A DNA stretch of 64,000 bases, from positions 186,001-250,000 of the forward strand of contig CANMCO010000005.1 in the NCBI GenBank assembly GCA_947496355.1. Direction: 5' to 3'. This document shows positions 45,396-55,367 of the stretch, one piece after another; the stretch's first letter is position 1; each line of letters starts with the position of its first letter. The DNA comes from an uncultured Aquimarina sp. (lineage in GTDB: Bacteria; Bacteroidota; Bacteroidia; Flavobacteriales; Flavobacteriaceae). Under the pieces are notes generated by a model that saw nothing but the letters and a program-made list of their open reading frames with translations, ran no database searches and was not told the origin of the DNA. Made by a program: the position numbers and the translations under genes.

Positions 45396-46943
45396 TTAAT
45401 TTGTTAACTCAACAATTACCGGAGATATTTTCTTCAACTTATATCCAGCGTTTGTAGTTAACTGTGCTTTTATATCTATAATCTGTACAGAAGATCCTCT
45501 CTTTGCCTTACGCAAAGCGGATTTTGCCTTAGAATCTAATCTTCCTCCACGAATACTAACCGTAGGTTGACCTTCAACTTTAAATTTGAAGCCAGTTACT
45601 TTAAGTTTAATATCGAAGTCAAAATCTGGTAAAATCGCACCAATAGAAGAAATTTCTAATGCATTTCTAGCCATTTTGATAGATCCATCTTCTCCACGAA
45701 CTGTTCCAACTGGTCTAGGAATATCTTTAATTCTAAATTTCTTACTATCACTCACTGTAGTACCATTTGCAAGTGCACCACTTACTCTAATACTTACTTC
45801 TCTAGACTTAACGGTAGTAACATTCATCATGTATTTACCAGCACCACCAACTTTTCTAAGTCCAGGAGCTTTTGCATTTACATTTGGTACACCAGGAATA
45901 GAGATTGTCATAGGGTTATTTACACCTCTATATACAACGTTCATTTTATCAGCCGAAATAACCGCTGAATTTGGTCTAGGTATTACGGTATATGAACTCT
46001 TGATTGGAATTTTTACAATTGAATCTCCTTCTTTAAACTCAAGCTCACCAGCTACATCTCTTTCTCCAACATTTCCTGCAGGGAAATCTAACATGATTTG
46101 ACCATTTTGAACTTCTGTTTGCTCTTTACCATTAACCATAACTTTAGTTGGCTTAAGTGTAGCATCAAAACGTCCTAGTACAATTCTTCCTTTAAATTTC
46201 TCTCCGCTAAAGAAAGCTGTTTTATCAGCGACAACAATAGCTTCATAGTTACTAAATGAAAGTTCTGAAGCTTGTTGACCAGCCAATAAAGCAGATAACA
46301 CTTTACTCTCAGTAGTTTTAACATCGGCTTGCATTTGAGTAAGCTTAGTTAAAGTAGCAACTAGAGGAAATCCTTCAAAATTGTAGTTTAACCATTTTTT
46401 ATTTACTCCTGACCTATCTTTTACATCATCAGTAGAAAAAGTTTTTATAACATCATTTGCAACCGATTCATCAACTTCTTTTACTTCTTTGATCGCAGCA
46501 GATACACCATCTCTATATTTTGATACATTATCAAGAAATTCTTGAGCACCTGGTGTAACTTTACCTCCTGCAAAAAACTTCTGATCCAATGTTGTAGACT
46601 TATCCATAGCCTCATAATCTGTTGCATCACTTAAATCTGCAGTAATTTCAGACTTAACCTTATCAAGATAAGCATTAAACTCATTAGACAAAACACTAAT
46701 TTGATCAGCTTTTTCTTTTAAAGGTGTATACTTCTCTGGTTGTTCTGAAACTTTTTCAGCCAAACCAGTCATAAATGAATTATTACGTTCTGTAGAAAGT
46801 GTATTTGACTCTGTCAGCTTTTCGTTCATTAAACCGAATGCTGATAATACTTCTTTTGACATATTTAGTGCCATCATCGCGATGAAAACCAGATACATCA
46901 GGTTAATCATCTTCTGCCTTGGGGATAATTTTCCTCCTGCCAT
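45396..46943 (-). CDS. gldM: Gliding motility / type IX secretion motor protein GldM
   Basis: A 515-residue protein with one N-terminal membrane helix (about 9-31, KMINLMYLVFIAMMALNMS) and a long periplasmic part of stacked domains (about 225-515), exactly the GldM plan. GldM couples to GldL in the inner membrane and reaches the GldK/GldN ring, driving rotation from the proton gradient. It is 48 bases after gldL and 16 before gldN, all in one operon. Confidence 0.97.
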   Translation of the reverse strand: MAGGKLSPRQKMINLMYLVFIAMMALNMSKEVLSAFGLMNEKLTESNTLSTERNNSFMTGLAEKVSEQPEKYTPLKEKADQISVLSNEFNAYLDKVKSEITADLSDATDYEAMDKSTTLDQKFFAGGKVTPGAQEFLDNVSKYRDGVSAAIKEVKEVDESVANDVIKTFSTDDVKDRSGVNKKWLNYNFEGFPLVATLTKLTQMQADVKTTESKVLSALLAGQQASELSFSNYEAIVVADKTAFFSGEKFKGRIVLGRFDATLKPTKVMVNGKEQTEVQNGQIMLDFPAGNVGERDVAGELEFKEGDSIVKIPIKSSYTVIPRPNSAVISADKMNVVYRGVNNPMTISIPGVPNVNAKAPGLRKVGGAGKYMMNVTTVKSREVSIRVSGALANGTTVSDSKKFRIKDIPRPVGTVRGEDGSIKMARNALEISSIGAILPDFDFDIKLKVTGFKFKVEGQPTVSIRGGRLDSKAKSALRKAKRGSSVQIIDIKAQLTTNAGYKLKKISPVIVELTN

Positions 46944-46991
46944 TTCTTCTTAGATTTTGGTAGTTATTATAAAATATTTAATTAAAAAATG

Positions 46992-47618
46992 TTAACTTCT
47001 GTTCATTGCAGTTAACATACCACCATACACTCCATTAAGTGAAGAAAGGTTACTTGAAAGGCTTTTCATCTGTTCTTCAAGCATTTTAGCATTATCAGCA
47101 ATTGCCTGATTAGCTTCTGCTTGAGATGCCGTAGATTCTATTTGCACTTTATAAAGACTGTTCAAAGATTCTAATTGAGCTGCAGCTTTTGACATCTCTT
47201 CACTATATTTTTTCTGTCCTTGGATAGAATCGATAGTTGGAGAAATACCTTTAGCAGCTCCTTCAAAATTTCGAATACTTTCACCAAGGCTACTCATAAG
47301 ACTTGAATCAACTCTAGCTTCTTTAAGCATTTCATCTAATTTCTTAGATAATAATCCTTCTGGAGTTTCATTTTGTTTTTTATCTTTTCTGTTTCCTCCA
47401 GCTAATTCTGGATATACTAAAGACCAATCTAATTCATCATCTACTGGTTCGAATGCAGATACCGTAAATACGAATGCTTCTGTAATCAAACCAATGATAA
47501 GCATCTGATTACCAAATGGCCAGTGCATAATCTTAAAAAGTGCACCTAATATTACAACGGCCGCTCCCAGACCGTATACCATATTCATTAATTTTTTGCT
47601 TGCTTTTGAATTTGCCAT
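46992..47618 (-). CDS. gldL: Gliding motility / type IX secretion motor protein GldL
   Basis: A 208-residue inner-membrane protein with two N-terminal helices (about 11-28 and 38-55; motif LGALFKIMHWPFGNQMLIIG with the conserved acidic residue in ITEAF) and a coiled-coil cytoplasmic tail. GldL surrounds the GldM dimer and carries the proton channel. It sits between gldK and gldM on the minus strand. Confidence 0.97.
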   Translation of the reverse strand: MANSKASKKLMNMVYGLGAAVVILGALFKIMHWPFGNQMLIIGLITEAFVFTVSAFEPVDDELDWSLVYPELAGGNRKDKKQNETPEGLLSKKLDEMLKEARVDSSLMSSLGESIRNFEGAAKGISPTIDSIQGQKKYSEEMSKAAAQLESLNSLYKVQIESTASQAEANQAIADNAKMLEEQMKSLSSNLSSLNGVYGGMLTAMNRS

Positions 47619-47699
47619 AATAAATTTGTTTTGTTTTTTTAAATCTAAATAATTGTTAAAAAAAAGGGTTAGTAATTAAGTTGATAGAAATTTTGGGAC

Positions 47700-49073
47700 T
47701 TATTTTTGATTCTGAGTATTATCTTCTCCAGTAACGTCAGTACCCATGTAGTCCTGAACTGTTCTAAATCCGATATAACTTCTTGCAGAATCCGCGTATT
47801 CATAATCTCTGGTACTTACCTGTAGGAAATAAGCAACATCTTTCCATGATCCTCCACGTACTACTTTACGTTTGTTTTCATCATCATTAACATTTGGGTT
47901 CATTGATGAAACGTATTCATATGCTGACGGATCATAAGATGACTGTACCCACTCAGAAACATTACCTGCCATATTATATAAATTATAATCATTTGGCTCA
48001 AATGTTTTGGCTTCTACAGTATATAAGAAATTATCTGCCGCGTAGTTTCCTCTAAGAGGTTTAAAATTTGCCAGGAAACACCCTCTGTCATTTAAGGCAT
48101 AAGGCCCTCCCCATGGATAGGTAGCTGATTCCAGACCCCCTCTTGCAGCATACTCCCATTCTGCTTCGGTAGGTAGTCTAAAGTAGTTTACAAATTCTTT
48201 ATTTCTCTTCTTTTGGAATGTATTTTTCTCGATAGTTCTCCAACGACAAAAGGCTTTAGCTTGTTCCCAAGAAACTCCTACCACTGGATAATCGTCATAT
48301 GCACTATGCCAGAAATAGTCATTATGCATTGGTTCATTGTATGAGTAACTAAAATCCTTGATCCAAACTGTTGTATCAGGATATATCTCTATTACCTCTT
48401 CTTTTACGAAATCTTTTCTTCCTCCTTTTCTAGCACGTGCTGCAGCCTGAATATCCATCCAAGTAAATCTGAATTCAAACTTACTTACATCTAATGTACG
48501 TCTACCATTATACGATTCTTCTAACGGGACATACATGGTATCCATAACTTCAGCATAAAACTCATCTGGATAATCCTCTATATCCCACTCGATATCGATG
48601 TCTTTATTAAGTCTTCTTCCTTCGTAGCCAGTTGTTCCTGTACCACTATAATTATCATAGACATACTTTTCGTAAACAGTCATGTTTTCTGTGTCCGCAT
48701 CTAAAAATGCATACTCACCAATACCATCATCACCAGGAGTCTTTCCTAGTTCATCTGCCATTATTGCAAGTCTCATTCGGATTGTAGAATCCCGAACCCA
48801 GTTAACAAATTGTCTATATTCACTATTGGTGATTTCGGTTTCGTCCATGTAGAAAGAACGAACAGTAACCATTTTCGTTGGCGCATTTGCCAACGCGGCC
48901 TTATCATCATCAGATTTACCCATAATGAATGATCCTCCGGGGATGAGTGCCATACCATATGGTTTCTGTGGGTGCCATTTTTTTCCTTGTGCTCCGGTCA
49001 GTTCTCCTCGGCTTCCGCCTCCACAACTGTAGAGCATTGCTAAAATAGCAAAGAGTGATACAAATTTCTTCAT
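47700..49073 (-). CDS. gldK: Gliding motility / type IX secretion lipoprotein GldK
   Basis: A 457-residue lipoprotein (MLYSC, Cys17) with a formylglycine-generating-enzyme-like (SUMF) fold: MALIPGGSFIMGKSDDD at about 41-57, FRLPTEAEWEYAARGG at about 312-327, NMAGNVSEWVQS at about 381-392 and RVVRGGSWKD. In GldK this fold is structural, forming the outer-membrane-associated ring with GldN. It is the first gene of the operon; its promoter lies in the 110 bases before the arginase-family gene's end. Confidence 0.97.
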   Translation of the reverse strand: MKKFVSLFAILAMLYSCGGGSRGELTGAQGKKWHPQKPYGMALIPGGSFIMGKSDDDKAALANAPTKMVTVRSFYMDETEITNSEYRQFVNWVRDSTIRMRLAIMADELGKTPGDDGIGEYAFLDADTENMTVYEKYVYDNYSGTGTTGYEGRRLNKDIDIEWDIEDYPDEFYAEVMDTMYVPLEESYNGRRTLDVSKFEFRFTWMDIQAAARARKGGRKDFVKEEVIEIYPDTTVWIKDFSYSYNEPMHNDYFWHSAYDDYPVVGVSWEQAKAFCRWRTIEKNTFQKKRNKEFVNYFRLPTEAEWEYAARGGLESATYPWGGPYALNDRGCFLANFKPLRGNYAADNFLYTVEAKTFEPNDYNLYNMAGNVSEWVQSSYDPSAYEYVSSMNPNVNDDENKRKVVRGGSWKDVAYFLQVSTRDYEYADSARSYIGFRTVQDYMGTDVTGEDNTQNQK

Positions 49074-49183
49074 AACGTGTTTTAGGTTAAGATCTTCTAG
49101 ATTTAAGGACGTAAACCTATTTATTTATTTCCAGAAAAACAATTTTTTTCCAAAAAAAACCTTAAATCTGCCTAATAAAAATG

Positions 49184-50347
49184 TTAAACTTCGTTTTTTC
49201 GTTTTGCCTTATACCATCTTTCAGGTATTTCTTGATTACAAGCACGCTCATAATCGTTGTATGTGCAAGGTAATAACGTATGTCTTTTCAATTTATTATT
49301 ACCAGATGAAATAAAAGGTATTTCTATCCACCACCTTCCTGTTTTAGAACTCTTATAAAAGGACAAGATTTCATCTTCAACTGGCACATTATAATGCACT
49401 GTGCTTTTCAGGTTTTTTATATTTAATTCATTTGACCTGAAATTAACACCTTCTATGAAGTACCAAACTATTTGAGCAATTAGTAATGATATCGTTTCTT
49501 CATTTTTGAAATTTTTAAATTCATAAATTCCAAAACTTTTTACCTTATCACTAATACCTGCATATCTGGCAATAGCACATATCTCTCTCCCATCAAATCC
49601 ATTAGGAGAAACTGCAGCCCCATTTACACTACTAGAGCTCATGACACCAAGGTCTATAGAAACAATATCTGCATCCCGCATAATAGGTTCTACTATTGTG
49701 ACATCAGAAATAACTTCTCCCAGACGATATGCATCAAAATATAATTTTTCTATAAGATCAATTTCTTCTTGAGCATTGAAATAGGTTTGATACCCTATAT
49801 TACTATAATTAAATAGATTATAAGGTTGCTCTACGATAATTTTACCAACAAACGATGTATTAGTTATAGGTTCTGAAGAATTTCCTAAATCAAACTTACT
49901 ATCTACATTAGCCAAATTCACCATTCGCTCTAAGATATCAAAAGATCGATATTGGGCATAAACCAAATCCTGACTACCTCCCAAAACTATTGGGATAATA
50001 TTTTTTTGCAACAATGTAGAAAGGACTTCTTGTACCAAATAATAGGTGTCACTAACTTCATTACCCGGAACAACATCACCTAGGTCTACTATATTAGAAT
50101 CCCAGTTTCCAGGAAAAAGCTCATATAAAGATTTACGAATGGTATCAAAATTTAATTTCTCTCCCAGAAAATTAACATCATTACGGTTTTCTTGTACTCC
50201 AAGAATAGCAACATCTACTTTTTCTAAATCTGGTACTCCATTAGCTGCAGTATGGATGTTAACCTTTTTCCCTAATGAATGATCAGAAAGCAATTTGGTA
50301 TGCGCTGCTACTAAATCACTAACTGGCGCGAGAAATTCGAAAGACAT
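49184..50347 (-). CDS. Arginase/formimidoylglutamase-family protein with lost metal ligands
   Basis: A 387-residue member of the ureohydrolase fold. The three metal motifs are degenerate: GGxH reads GGSQD, DAHxD reads DSKFD, and SxDxDxxDP reads SIDLGVMSS. At least two histidines and one aspartate that hold the manganese pair are therefore missing. It is conserved as a neighbour of topA and gldK in Flavobacteriaceae and is usually labelled formimidoylglutamase, but catalysis as such looks unlikely. It could be a structural or regulatory protein for the adjacent gld genes. It lies three bases after the topA stop, so it is probably cotranscribed with it. Confidence 0.85.
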   Translation of the reverse strand: MSFEFLAPVSDLVAAHTKLLSDHSLGKKVNIHTAANGVPDLEKVDVAILGVQENRNDVNFLGEKLNFDTIRKSLYELFPGNWDSNIVDLGDVVPGNEVSDTYYLVQEVLSTLLQKNIIPIVLGGSQDLVYAQYRSFDILERMVNLANVDSKFDLGNSSEPITNTSFVGKIIVEQPYNLFNYSNIGYQTYFNAQEEIDLIEKLYFDAYRLGEVISDVTIVEPIMRDADIVSIDLGVMSSSSVNGAAVSPNGFDGREICAIARYAGISDKVKSFGIYEFKNFKNEETISLLIAQIVWYFIEGVNFRSNELNIKNLKSTVHYNVPVEDEILSFYKSSKTGRWWIEIPFISSGNNKLKRHTLLPCTYNDYERACNQEIPERWYKAKRKNEV

Positions 50348-50350
50348 GTA

Positions 50351-52840
50351 TTATTTCTTTTTGGTAGTAGTTTTCTTTTTAGCGGTTTTTTTCTTGGGCG
50401 CGTTTTTCTCAATAAGGTCTTTTACTTTATCCAGAGTTAGTTTTGAAGCATCTACGGTTTTTGGCAATTCAATTTTCACCTTACCTTTTATTATATTACT
50501 TCTACCCCATCTAGCTTTTTCTACCCGGATTCCTTCTTCCTCCCAATTATGGATAACTTTATCAATTTCCTTCTGCTTCTTCTCTTCAATAAGAGTTACA
50601 ATATCATCATCTGATAAATTATCAAAGTCATACTTCTTATTTACATTGATAAACATACCATTCCATTTAATGAATGGTCCAAAACGTCCAGTTCCTTTTT
50701 GAACCGGAAGGTCTTCATATGTATATATAGGAGCATCTGCTTTTTCTTTTGCATCAATTAATTCGATAGCTCTGTCTAAAGAAGTATTAAGTGGATCTTC
50801 TCCTTTTTCTAAGGAAACAAATTTTGCACCAAACTTCACATAAGGCCCAAAACGACCATTATTAACCACAATAGTCTCTCCTTTATAATCCCCTAATTCT
50901 TTTGGCAACTGAAATAATTCCATTGCCTCTTCAAATGTTATACTGCTTAACGTTTGTCCTGGAGGTAAACTGGCAAATTTTGGTTTATCTTCATCATCTA
51001 CTGTACCTACCTGAACCATAGGTCCAAACTTTCCTAATCTAACACTTACAGGTTTACCTGTAACAGGATCTTCTCCTAGGATACGCTCACCGACTTCTCG
51101 ATCTGCATTTTGAGCCACATCTTCTACTCTTGGATGAAACTCCTGATAGAACTCTCTCATCACTTGTGTCCAGTCTTCTTGACCTTCTGCGATTTCATCA
51201 AAATCTTGCTCAACTTTTGCTGTAAAATTATAATCCAGAATTGAAGAGAAATGATTTACCAAAAAGTCATTAACAACCATCCCTACATCTGTTGGAATTA
51301 GTTTTCCTTTATCACTACCTACTTTTTCAGACAAATTTTTCTCTTTAACCTCATCACCCGAAAGAGTCATCTGAATGTATCCACGTACCTCTCCTTCTTT
51401 AGCACCTTTCTCTACATAATTTCTATTCTGAATTGTCGAGATAGTAGGCGCATATGTCGATGGACGGCCAATACCTAACTCTTCTAGCTTTTTAACCAAT
51501 GCGGCTTCGGTATACCTACTAGGAGGCCTGGTAAATCTTTCTGTAGCTGAAATGTATTTATTAAACAACATTTCATTCACCTTCATTGCAGGAAGAATCC
51601 CTTCTTGTTCTTCGTCTTCATCATCATTACCTTCTAAATACACCTTTAGAAACCCTTCAAATTTTATAACCTCTCCGTTAGCCGTAAATTGTTCATTATG
51701 TGTATTAGAGTCAATCTTTACATTAGTTCTTTCTAATCTAGCATCGCTCATTTGCGAAGCAATTGCTCGTTTCCAAATTAGCTCATATAATCGTTGCTGA
51801 TCATAATCAACATTTACCGTATGTCTAGAAAAATCTGTTGGTCGTATTGCTTCGTGAGCTTCCTGAGCTCCTTTTGATTTACCTTTATATTGTCTTGGAT
51901 TACTAAAATCATCTCCGTAAGCAGAAATTATTTCTGCTTTTGCACTATTTTGGGCTTCAACAGAAAGATTTACACTATCTGTTCTCATATAAGTAATCAA
52001 TCCAGCCTCATACAATCGTTGAGCCATGGTCATTGTCTTACTCACAGAAAAGTATAATTTCCTGGAAGCTTCTTGTTGCAATGTTGAAGTTGTAAATGGT
52101 GGCGCGGGTGATTTTTTAGCAGGCTTTGTAGAAAGATCAGCAACACTAAAAGATGCTCCAATATTTTTATTTAAAAATGCTTCAGCTTCCTCTTTAGTTT
52201 TAAAATTCTTGGGAAGTTTAGCCTTAAAAGACTTACCTGCCTCATTTGAAAATTCTGCATCAATCCTATAAGATCCCACAGGTTTAAAACCTAATATATC
52301 GCGTTCACGCTCTACTATTAATCGTACTGAAACAGATTGTACACGACCTGCAGACAACCCTCCTTTTACTTTACGCCATAGTACAGGTGACAATTCGTAC
52401 CCTACTAATCGATCCAAAACTCGTCTTGCTTGTTGCGCATTAACCAGATTATAATCTATAGTACGAGGATTCTCTATTGCTTTGAGAATAGCATTTTTAG
52501 TAATTTCATGAAAAACAATTCTACGCGTTCTATCCTTGTCTAGTTTAAGAGTTTCTGCAAGATGCCAAGCAATAGCTTCCCCCTCACGATCCTCATCACT
52601 AGCAAGCCATACCATCTCTGCTTTCTTAGAAAGATCTTTTAGCTTTTTTACTACATCTTTTTTATCTTTAGAAACAATGTATTTAGGTTTAAAATCCCCA
52701 TCAACATCAACTCCTAATTCTTTAGAAGGTAAATCTGCGATGTGCCCAAAACTGGATGCAACTATATAATCTTTTCCAAGAAATTTTTCTATTGTTTTTG
52801 CCTTAGCGGGTGACTCCACAATCACTAAATTCTTAGCCAT
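50351..52840 (-). CDS. topA: DNA topoisomerase I (type IA)
   Basis: An 829-residue enzyme. The Toprim domain has VESPAKAKTIEKFLG (7-21) and SDEDREGEAIAWH (about 111-123), the catalytic tyrosine is in LITYMRTDSVNLS (about 283-295), and GGLSAGRVQSVSVRL is present. Instead of classical four-Cys zinc fingers, the C-terminus carries repeats of the type GRFGPYVKFGAKF and GTGRFGPFIKWNGMF, then a Lys-rich tail (KKKTAKK), which is normal for Bacteroidota. It relaxes negative supercoils by cutting one strand. Confidence 0.97.
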   Translation of the reverse strand: MAKNLVIVESPAKAKTIEKFLGKDYIVASSFGHIADLPSKELGVDVDGDFKPKYIVSKDKKDVVKKLKDLSKKAEMVWLASDEDREGEAIAWHLAETLKLDKDRTRRIVFHEITKNAILKAIENPRTIDYNLVNAQQARRVLDRLVGYELSPVLWRKVKGGLSAGRVQSVSVRLIVERERDILGFKPVGSYRIDAEFSNEAGKSFKAKLPKNFKTKEEAEAFLNKNIGASFSVADLSTKPAKKSPAPPFTTSTLQQEASRKLYFSVSKTMTMAQRLYEAGLITYMRTDSVNLSVEAQNSAKAEIISAYGDDFSNPRQYKGKSKGAQEAHEAIRPTDFSRHTVNVDYDQQRLYELIWKRAIASQMSDARLERTNVKIDSNTHNEQFTANGEVIKFEGFLKVYLEGNDDEDEEQEGILPAMKVNEMLFNKYISATERFTRPPSRYTEAALVKKLEELGIGRPSTYAPTISTIQNRNYVEKGAKEGEVRGYIQMTLSGDEVKEKNLSEKVGSDKGKLIPTDVGMVVNDFLVNHFSSILDYNFTAKVEQDFDEIAEGQEDWTQVMREFYQEFHPRVEDVAQNADREVGERILGEDPVTGKPVSVRLGKFGPMVQVGTVDDEDKPKFASLPPGQTLSSITFEEAMELFQLPKELGDYKGETIVVNNGRFGPYVKFGAKFVSLEKGEDPLNTSLDRAIELIDAKEKADAPIYTYEDLPVQKGTGRFGPFIKWNGMFINVNKKYDFDNLSDDDIVTLIEEKKQKEIDKVIHNWEEEGIRVEKARWGRSNIIKGKVKIELPKTVDASKLTLDKVKDLIEKNAPKKKTAKKKTTTKKK

Positions 52841-52916
52841 ATTCCTTTAATTTCTGACCACAAAAGTATATCAATTTTTTGAGATCAAGATTCATTATCA
52901 AAAAATTAGTTCAAAA

Positions 52917-52940
52917 AAAACCTGCCGATCAGCAGGTTTT
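52917..52940 (-). terminator. Terminator after the 264-residue membrane protein gene
   Basis: Nine-base stem aaaacctgc / gcaggtttt with a six-base loop, nine bases past the stop at 52949, followed by an AT-rich stretch on the minus strand. Confidence 0.75.
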
Positions 52941-52948
52941 CATAATTT

Positions 52949-53743
52949 TTATTTTACAAATAAGGTGTCTTCTTGTTTCGACTCTTCATCATCCTTAAAA
53001 CCAATTGTATCCTTATAGAGATAATAAATTGGCATATACACAAAGGAAGCTGTAAAGAATATACCTATAAAACATAGTAGCATTCCTACAAACTGAGATA
53101 AAATTGAAGAAATAAGAATCAACCCAAAAGCCACTAGCCATATTTTGTTACCCAATTTAAAACTTGCTTTTATTAAATCAGAAGCACCAAGATCAGGATT
53201 AAATGCAAAAATCACACCCAACAATTGTAATGGCACCATTACATAAAAGAGAGGAAGATAACACAATAGCGTAGCTAACAGTGCAATACCAAAAGTAGAT
53301 ATTGCTATAGTAAACACTTTTCCTAAATATTTCCCTTTAAGAAACATAAAATATGAAGACGTCTCAGAAAGCCCTAAATCTACTTGCTTACAAACTCTAT
53401 AAAAATGCGCAGTAATACCAAATTGCAGTGCAGTTGCAATCATTGTAACTACCAAAATCAGAACAATAAATAAAATCATTAGACCAACTGATAACTCTTC
53501 ACCAGGATATCCAGAACCACCATACTCACCATAAGCATCTTCAAACCCAGATATACCTGCAATAGCAAAAAGAGGAATATACATCACAAAAATCAACGGA
53601 AGTATCACAACCAGTGAAATAAGTAAATGAATAAATCCTTGAACCCATACTTTTTTAAAGAGATCAAAACTTTTATTAAAGATATTTCCAAAATCCACAG
53701 AGGGGCTATTTTCTATTTTTTCAAAGAGCTGATTAGCTGACAT
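52949..53743 (-). CDS. Predicted multi-spanning membrane protein
   Basis: A 264-residue protein with about five or six membrane helices (about 35-65, 88-115, 145-185, 205-245) and a hydrophilic N-terminus (FGNIFNKSFDLFKKVWVQG). I do not recognise a named family; similar Flavobacteriaceae proteins are often mislabelled as beta-carotene monooxygenases. It has its own terminator and is divergent from miaB. Confidence 0.75.
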   Translation of the reverse strand: MSANQLFEKIENSPSVDFGNIFNKSFDLFKKVWVQGFIHLLISLVVILPLIFVMYIPLFAIAGISGFEDAYGEYGGSGYPGEELSVGLMILFIVLILVVTMIATALQFGITAHFYRVCKQVDLGLSETSSYFMFLKGKYLGKVFTIAISTFGIALLATLLCYLPLFYVMVPLQLLGVIFAFNPDLGASDLIKASFKLGNKIWLVAFGLILISSILSQFVGMLLCFIGIFFTASFVYMPIYYLYKDTIGFKDDEESKQEDTLFVK

Positions 53744-53875
53744 ACATTAAATTTATTGGTTGATAAAGATCAAATATAGATTTTTTAGAAAATAAAACCC
53801 TGACACTTTGTCATAAACCGTATTAAAAAGTATCTTTGCATATTATTTGACGCCAATTGGTAAGGAATTATTTTT

Positions 53876-55321
53876 ATGGAGAAGATCATAGATGAAAATG
53901 CACAGGGACAACCTCTTGTTCTTGAAGAGAAGAAAGAAAACAAACGAAAGCTTTTTATAGAAAGTTACGGTTGCCAAATGAACTTTAGTGATAGTGAGAT
54001 CGTAGCATCCATTCTTGCTAAAGAAGGCTTTAATACTACGCAAAACTTAGAAGACGCTGATCTTGTACTAGTCAATACTTGTTCTATTCGTGAAAAAGCA
54101 GAACTAACTGTAAGAAAACGTTTAGAAAAATATAATGCCGTAAAAAGAATCAATCCTAAGATGAAAGTTGGTGTTTTGGGTTGCATGGCAGAGCGCTTAA
54201 AAAGTAAGTTTCTAGAAGAAGAAAAGATCGTTGATTTGGTTGTTGGGCCAGACGCTTACAAAGATTTACCAAATCTAATTGAAGAAGTTGATGCTGGACG
54301 TAATGCGGTAAATGTGGTTCTTTCAAAAGAAGAAACCTATGGTGATATCTCTCCGGTGCGCATACAGAGCAATGGAGTTTCTGCTTTTGTCTCAATTACA
54401 CGAGGATGTGATAATATGTGTACATTTTGTGTAGTACCATTTACGAGAGGTAGGGAACGTAGTCGTGATCCACAAAGTATCTTAAAAGAAATCGATGATC
54501 TTGTAACCCAAAACTTCAAAGAAATAACCCTACTTGGCCAAAACGTAGATAGTTATCTGTGGTATGGTGGTGGCCTAAAAAAAGATTTTGAAAAAGCTTC
54601 TGATTTTCAAAAAGCAACTGCAGTAGATTTTGCAAAACTTTTGGACATGACCGCAGAGAAATATCCAAAGTTACGTATTCGTTTCTCTACATCTAATCCT
54701 CAAGATATGACGCTGGATGTAATTGAAATCATGGCAAAGCATAAGAATATTTGTAAGCACATCCACTTGCCCATACAAAGCGGGAGCGATCGAATTCTAA
54801 AAGAAATGAATCGTCTACATACACGCCAGGAGTATATGGATTTGATAGATAATATTAAAAAAATAATCCCAGACTGTGCTATAACGCAAGACATGATTAT
54901 TGGTTTCCCTACAGAAACAGAGGAAGACCATCAAGATACATTGTCACTATTAGAACATGTAAAATACGAACACGGTTACATGTATGCATATTCTGAAAGA
55001 CCTGGAACACTTGCAGAGCGAAAATTAGAAGATGATGTACCAGAGGAAGTTAAAAAACGAAGACTTGCAGAAGTTATAGCCTTACAACGTAGCCATAGTG
55101 CATATAGACATGAGACTTATATTGACCAAACTTTTGAAGTGCTAATCGAAAAAGAATCAAAAAAATCAGATCAGCACTGGAGTGGGCGAACTACAAAAAA
55201 TATTGTAGCTATATTTCCCAAAGGGAATTATAAAATTGGAGATTTCGTAATGGTACGAATTGATGAATGTACCAGTGCAACCTTACTTGGCGAAGCCATT
55301 GGATATTCTGATAATAATTAA
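53876..55321 (+). CDS. miaB: tRNA-2-methylthio-N6-dimethylallyladenosine synthase MiaB
   Basis: A 481-residue methylthiotransferase. The N-terminal UPF0004 domain has the cluster cysteines in SYGCQMNFSDSE, NTCSIREKAE and LGCMAERL. The radical-SAM motif is RGCDNMCTFCVVPFTRGRE (CxxxCxxC), and a C-terminal TRAM domain ends the chain. It adds a methylthio group to A37 of tRNAs reading U-starting codons. It starts an operon-like run with the sigma-54 activator, lptE, the TPR-like gene and secG. Confidence 0.97.
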   Translation: MEKIIDENAQGQPLVLEEKKENKRKLFIESYGCQMNFSDSEIVASILAKEGFNTTQNLEDADLVLVNTCSIREKAELTVRKRLEKYNAVKRINPKMKVGVLGCMAERLKSKFLEEEKIVDLVVGPDAYKDLPNLIEEVDAGRNAVNVVLSKEETYGDISPVRIQSNGVSAFVSITRGCDNMCTFCVVPFTRGRERSRDPQSILKEIDDLVTQNFKEITLLGQNVDSYLWYGGGLKKDFEKASDFQKATAVDFAKLLDMTAEKYPKLRIRFSTSNPQDMTLDVIEIMAKHKNICKHIHLPIQSGSDRILKEMNRLHTRQEYMDLIDNIKKIIPDCAITQDMIIGFPTETEEDHQDTLSLLEHVKYEHGYMYAYSERPGTLAERKLEDDVPEEVKKRRLAEVIALQRSHSAYRHETYIDQTFEVLIEKESKKSDQHWSGRTTKNIVAIFPKGNYKIGDFVMVRIDECTSATLLGEAIGYSDNN

Positions 55322-55367
55322 TCCTCTTTTTATATTTATAAATTAAAATCACACGATAAACTCAAAA

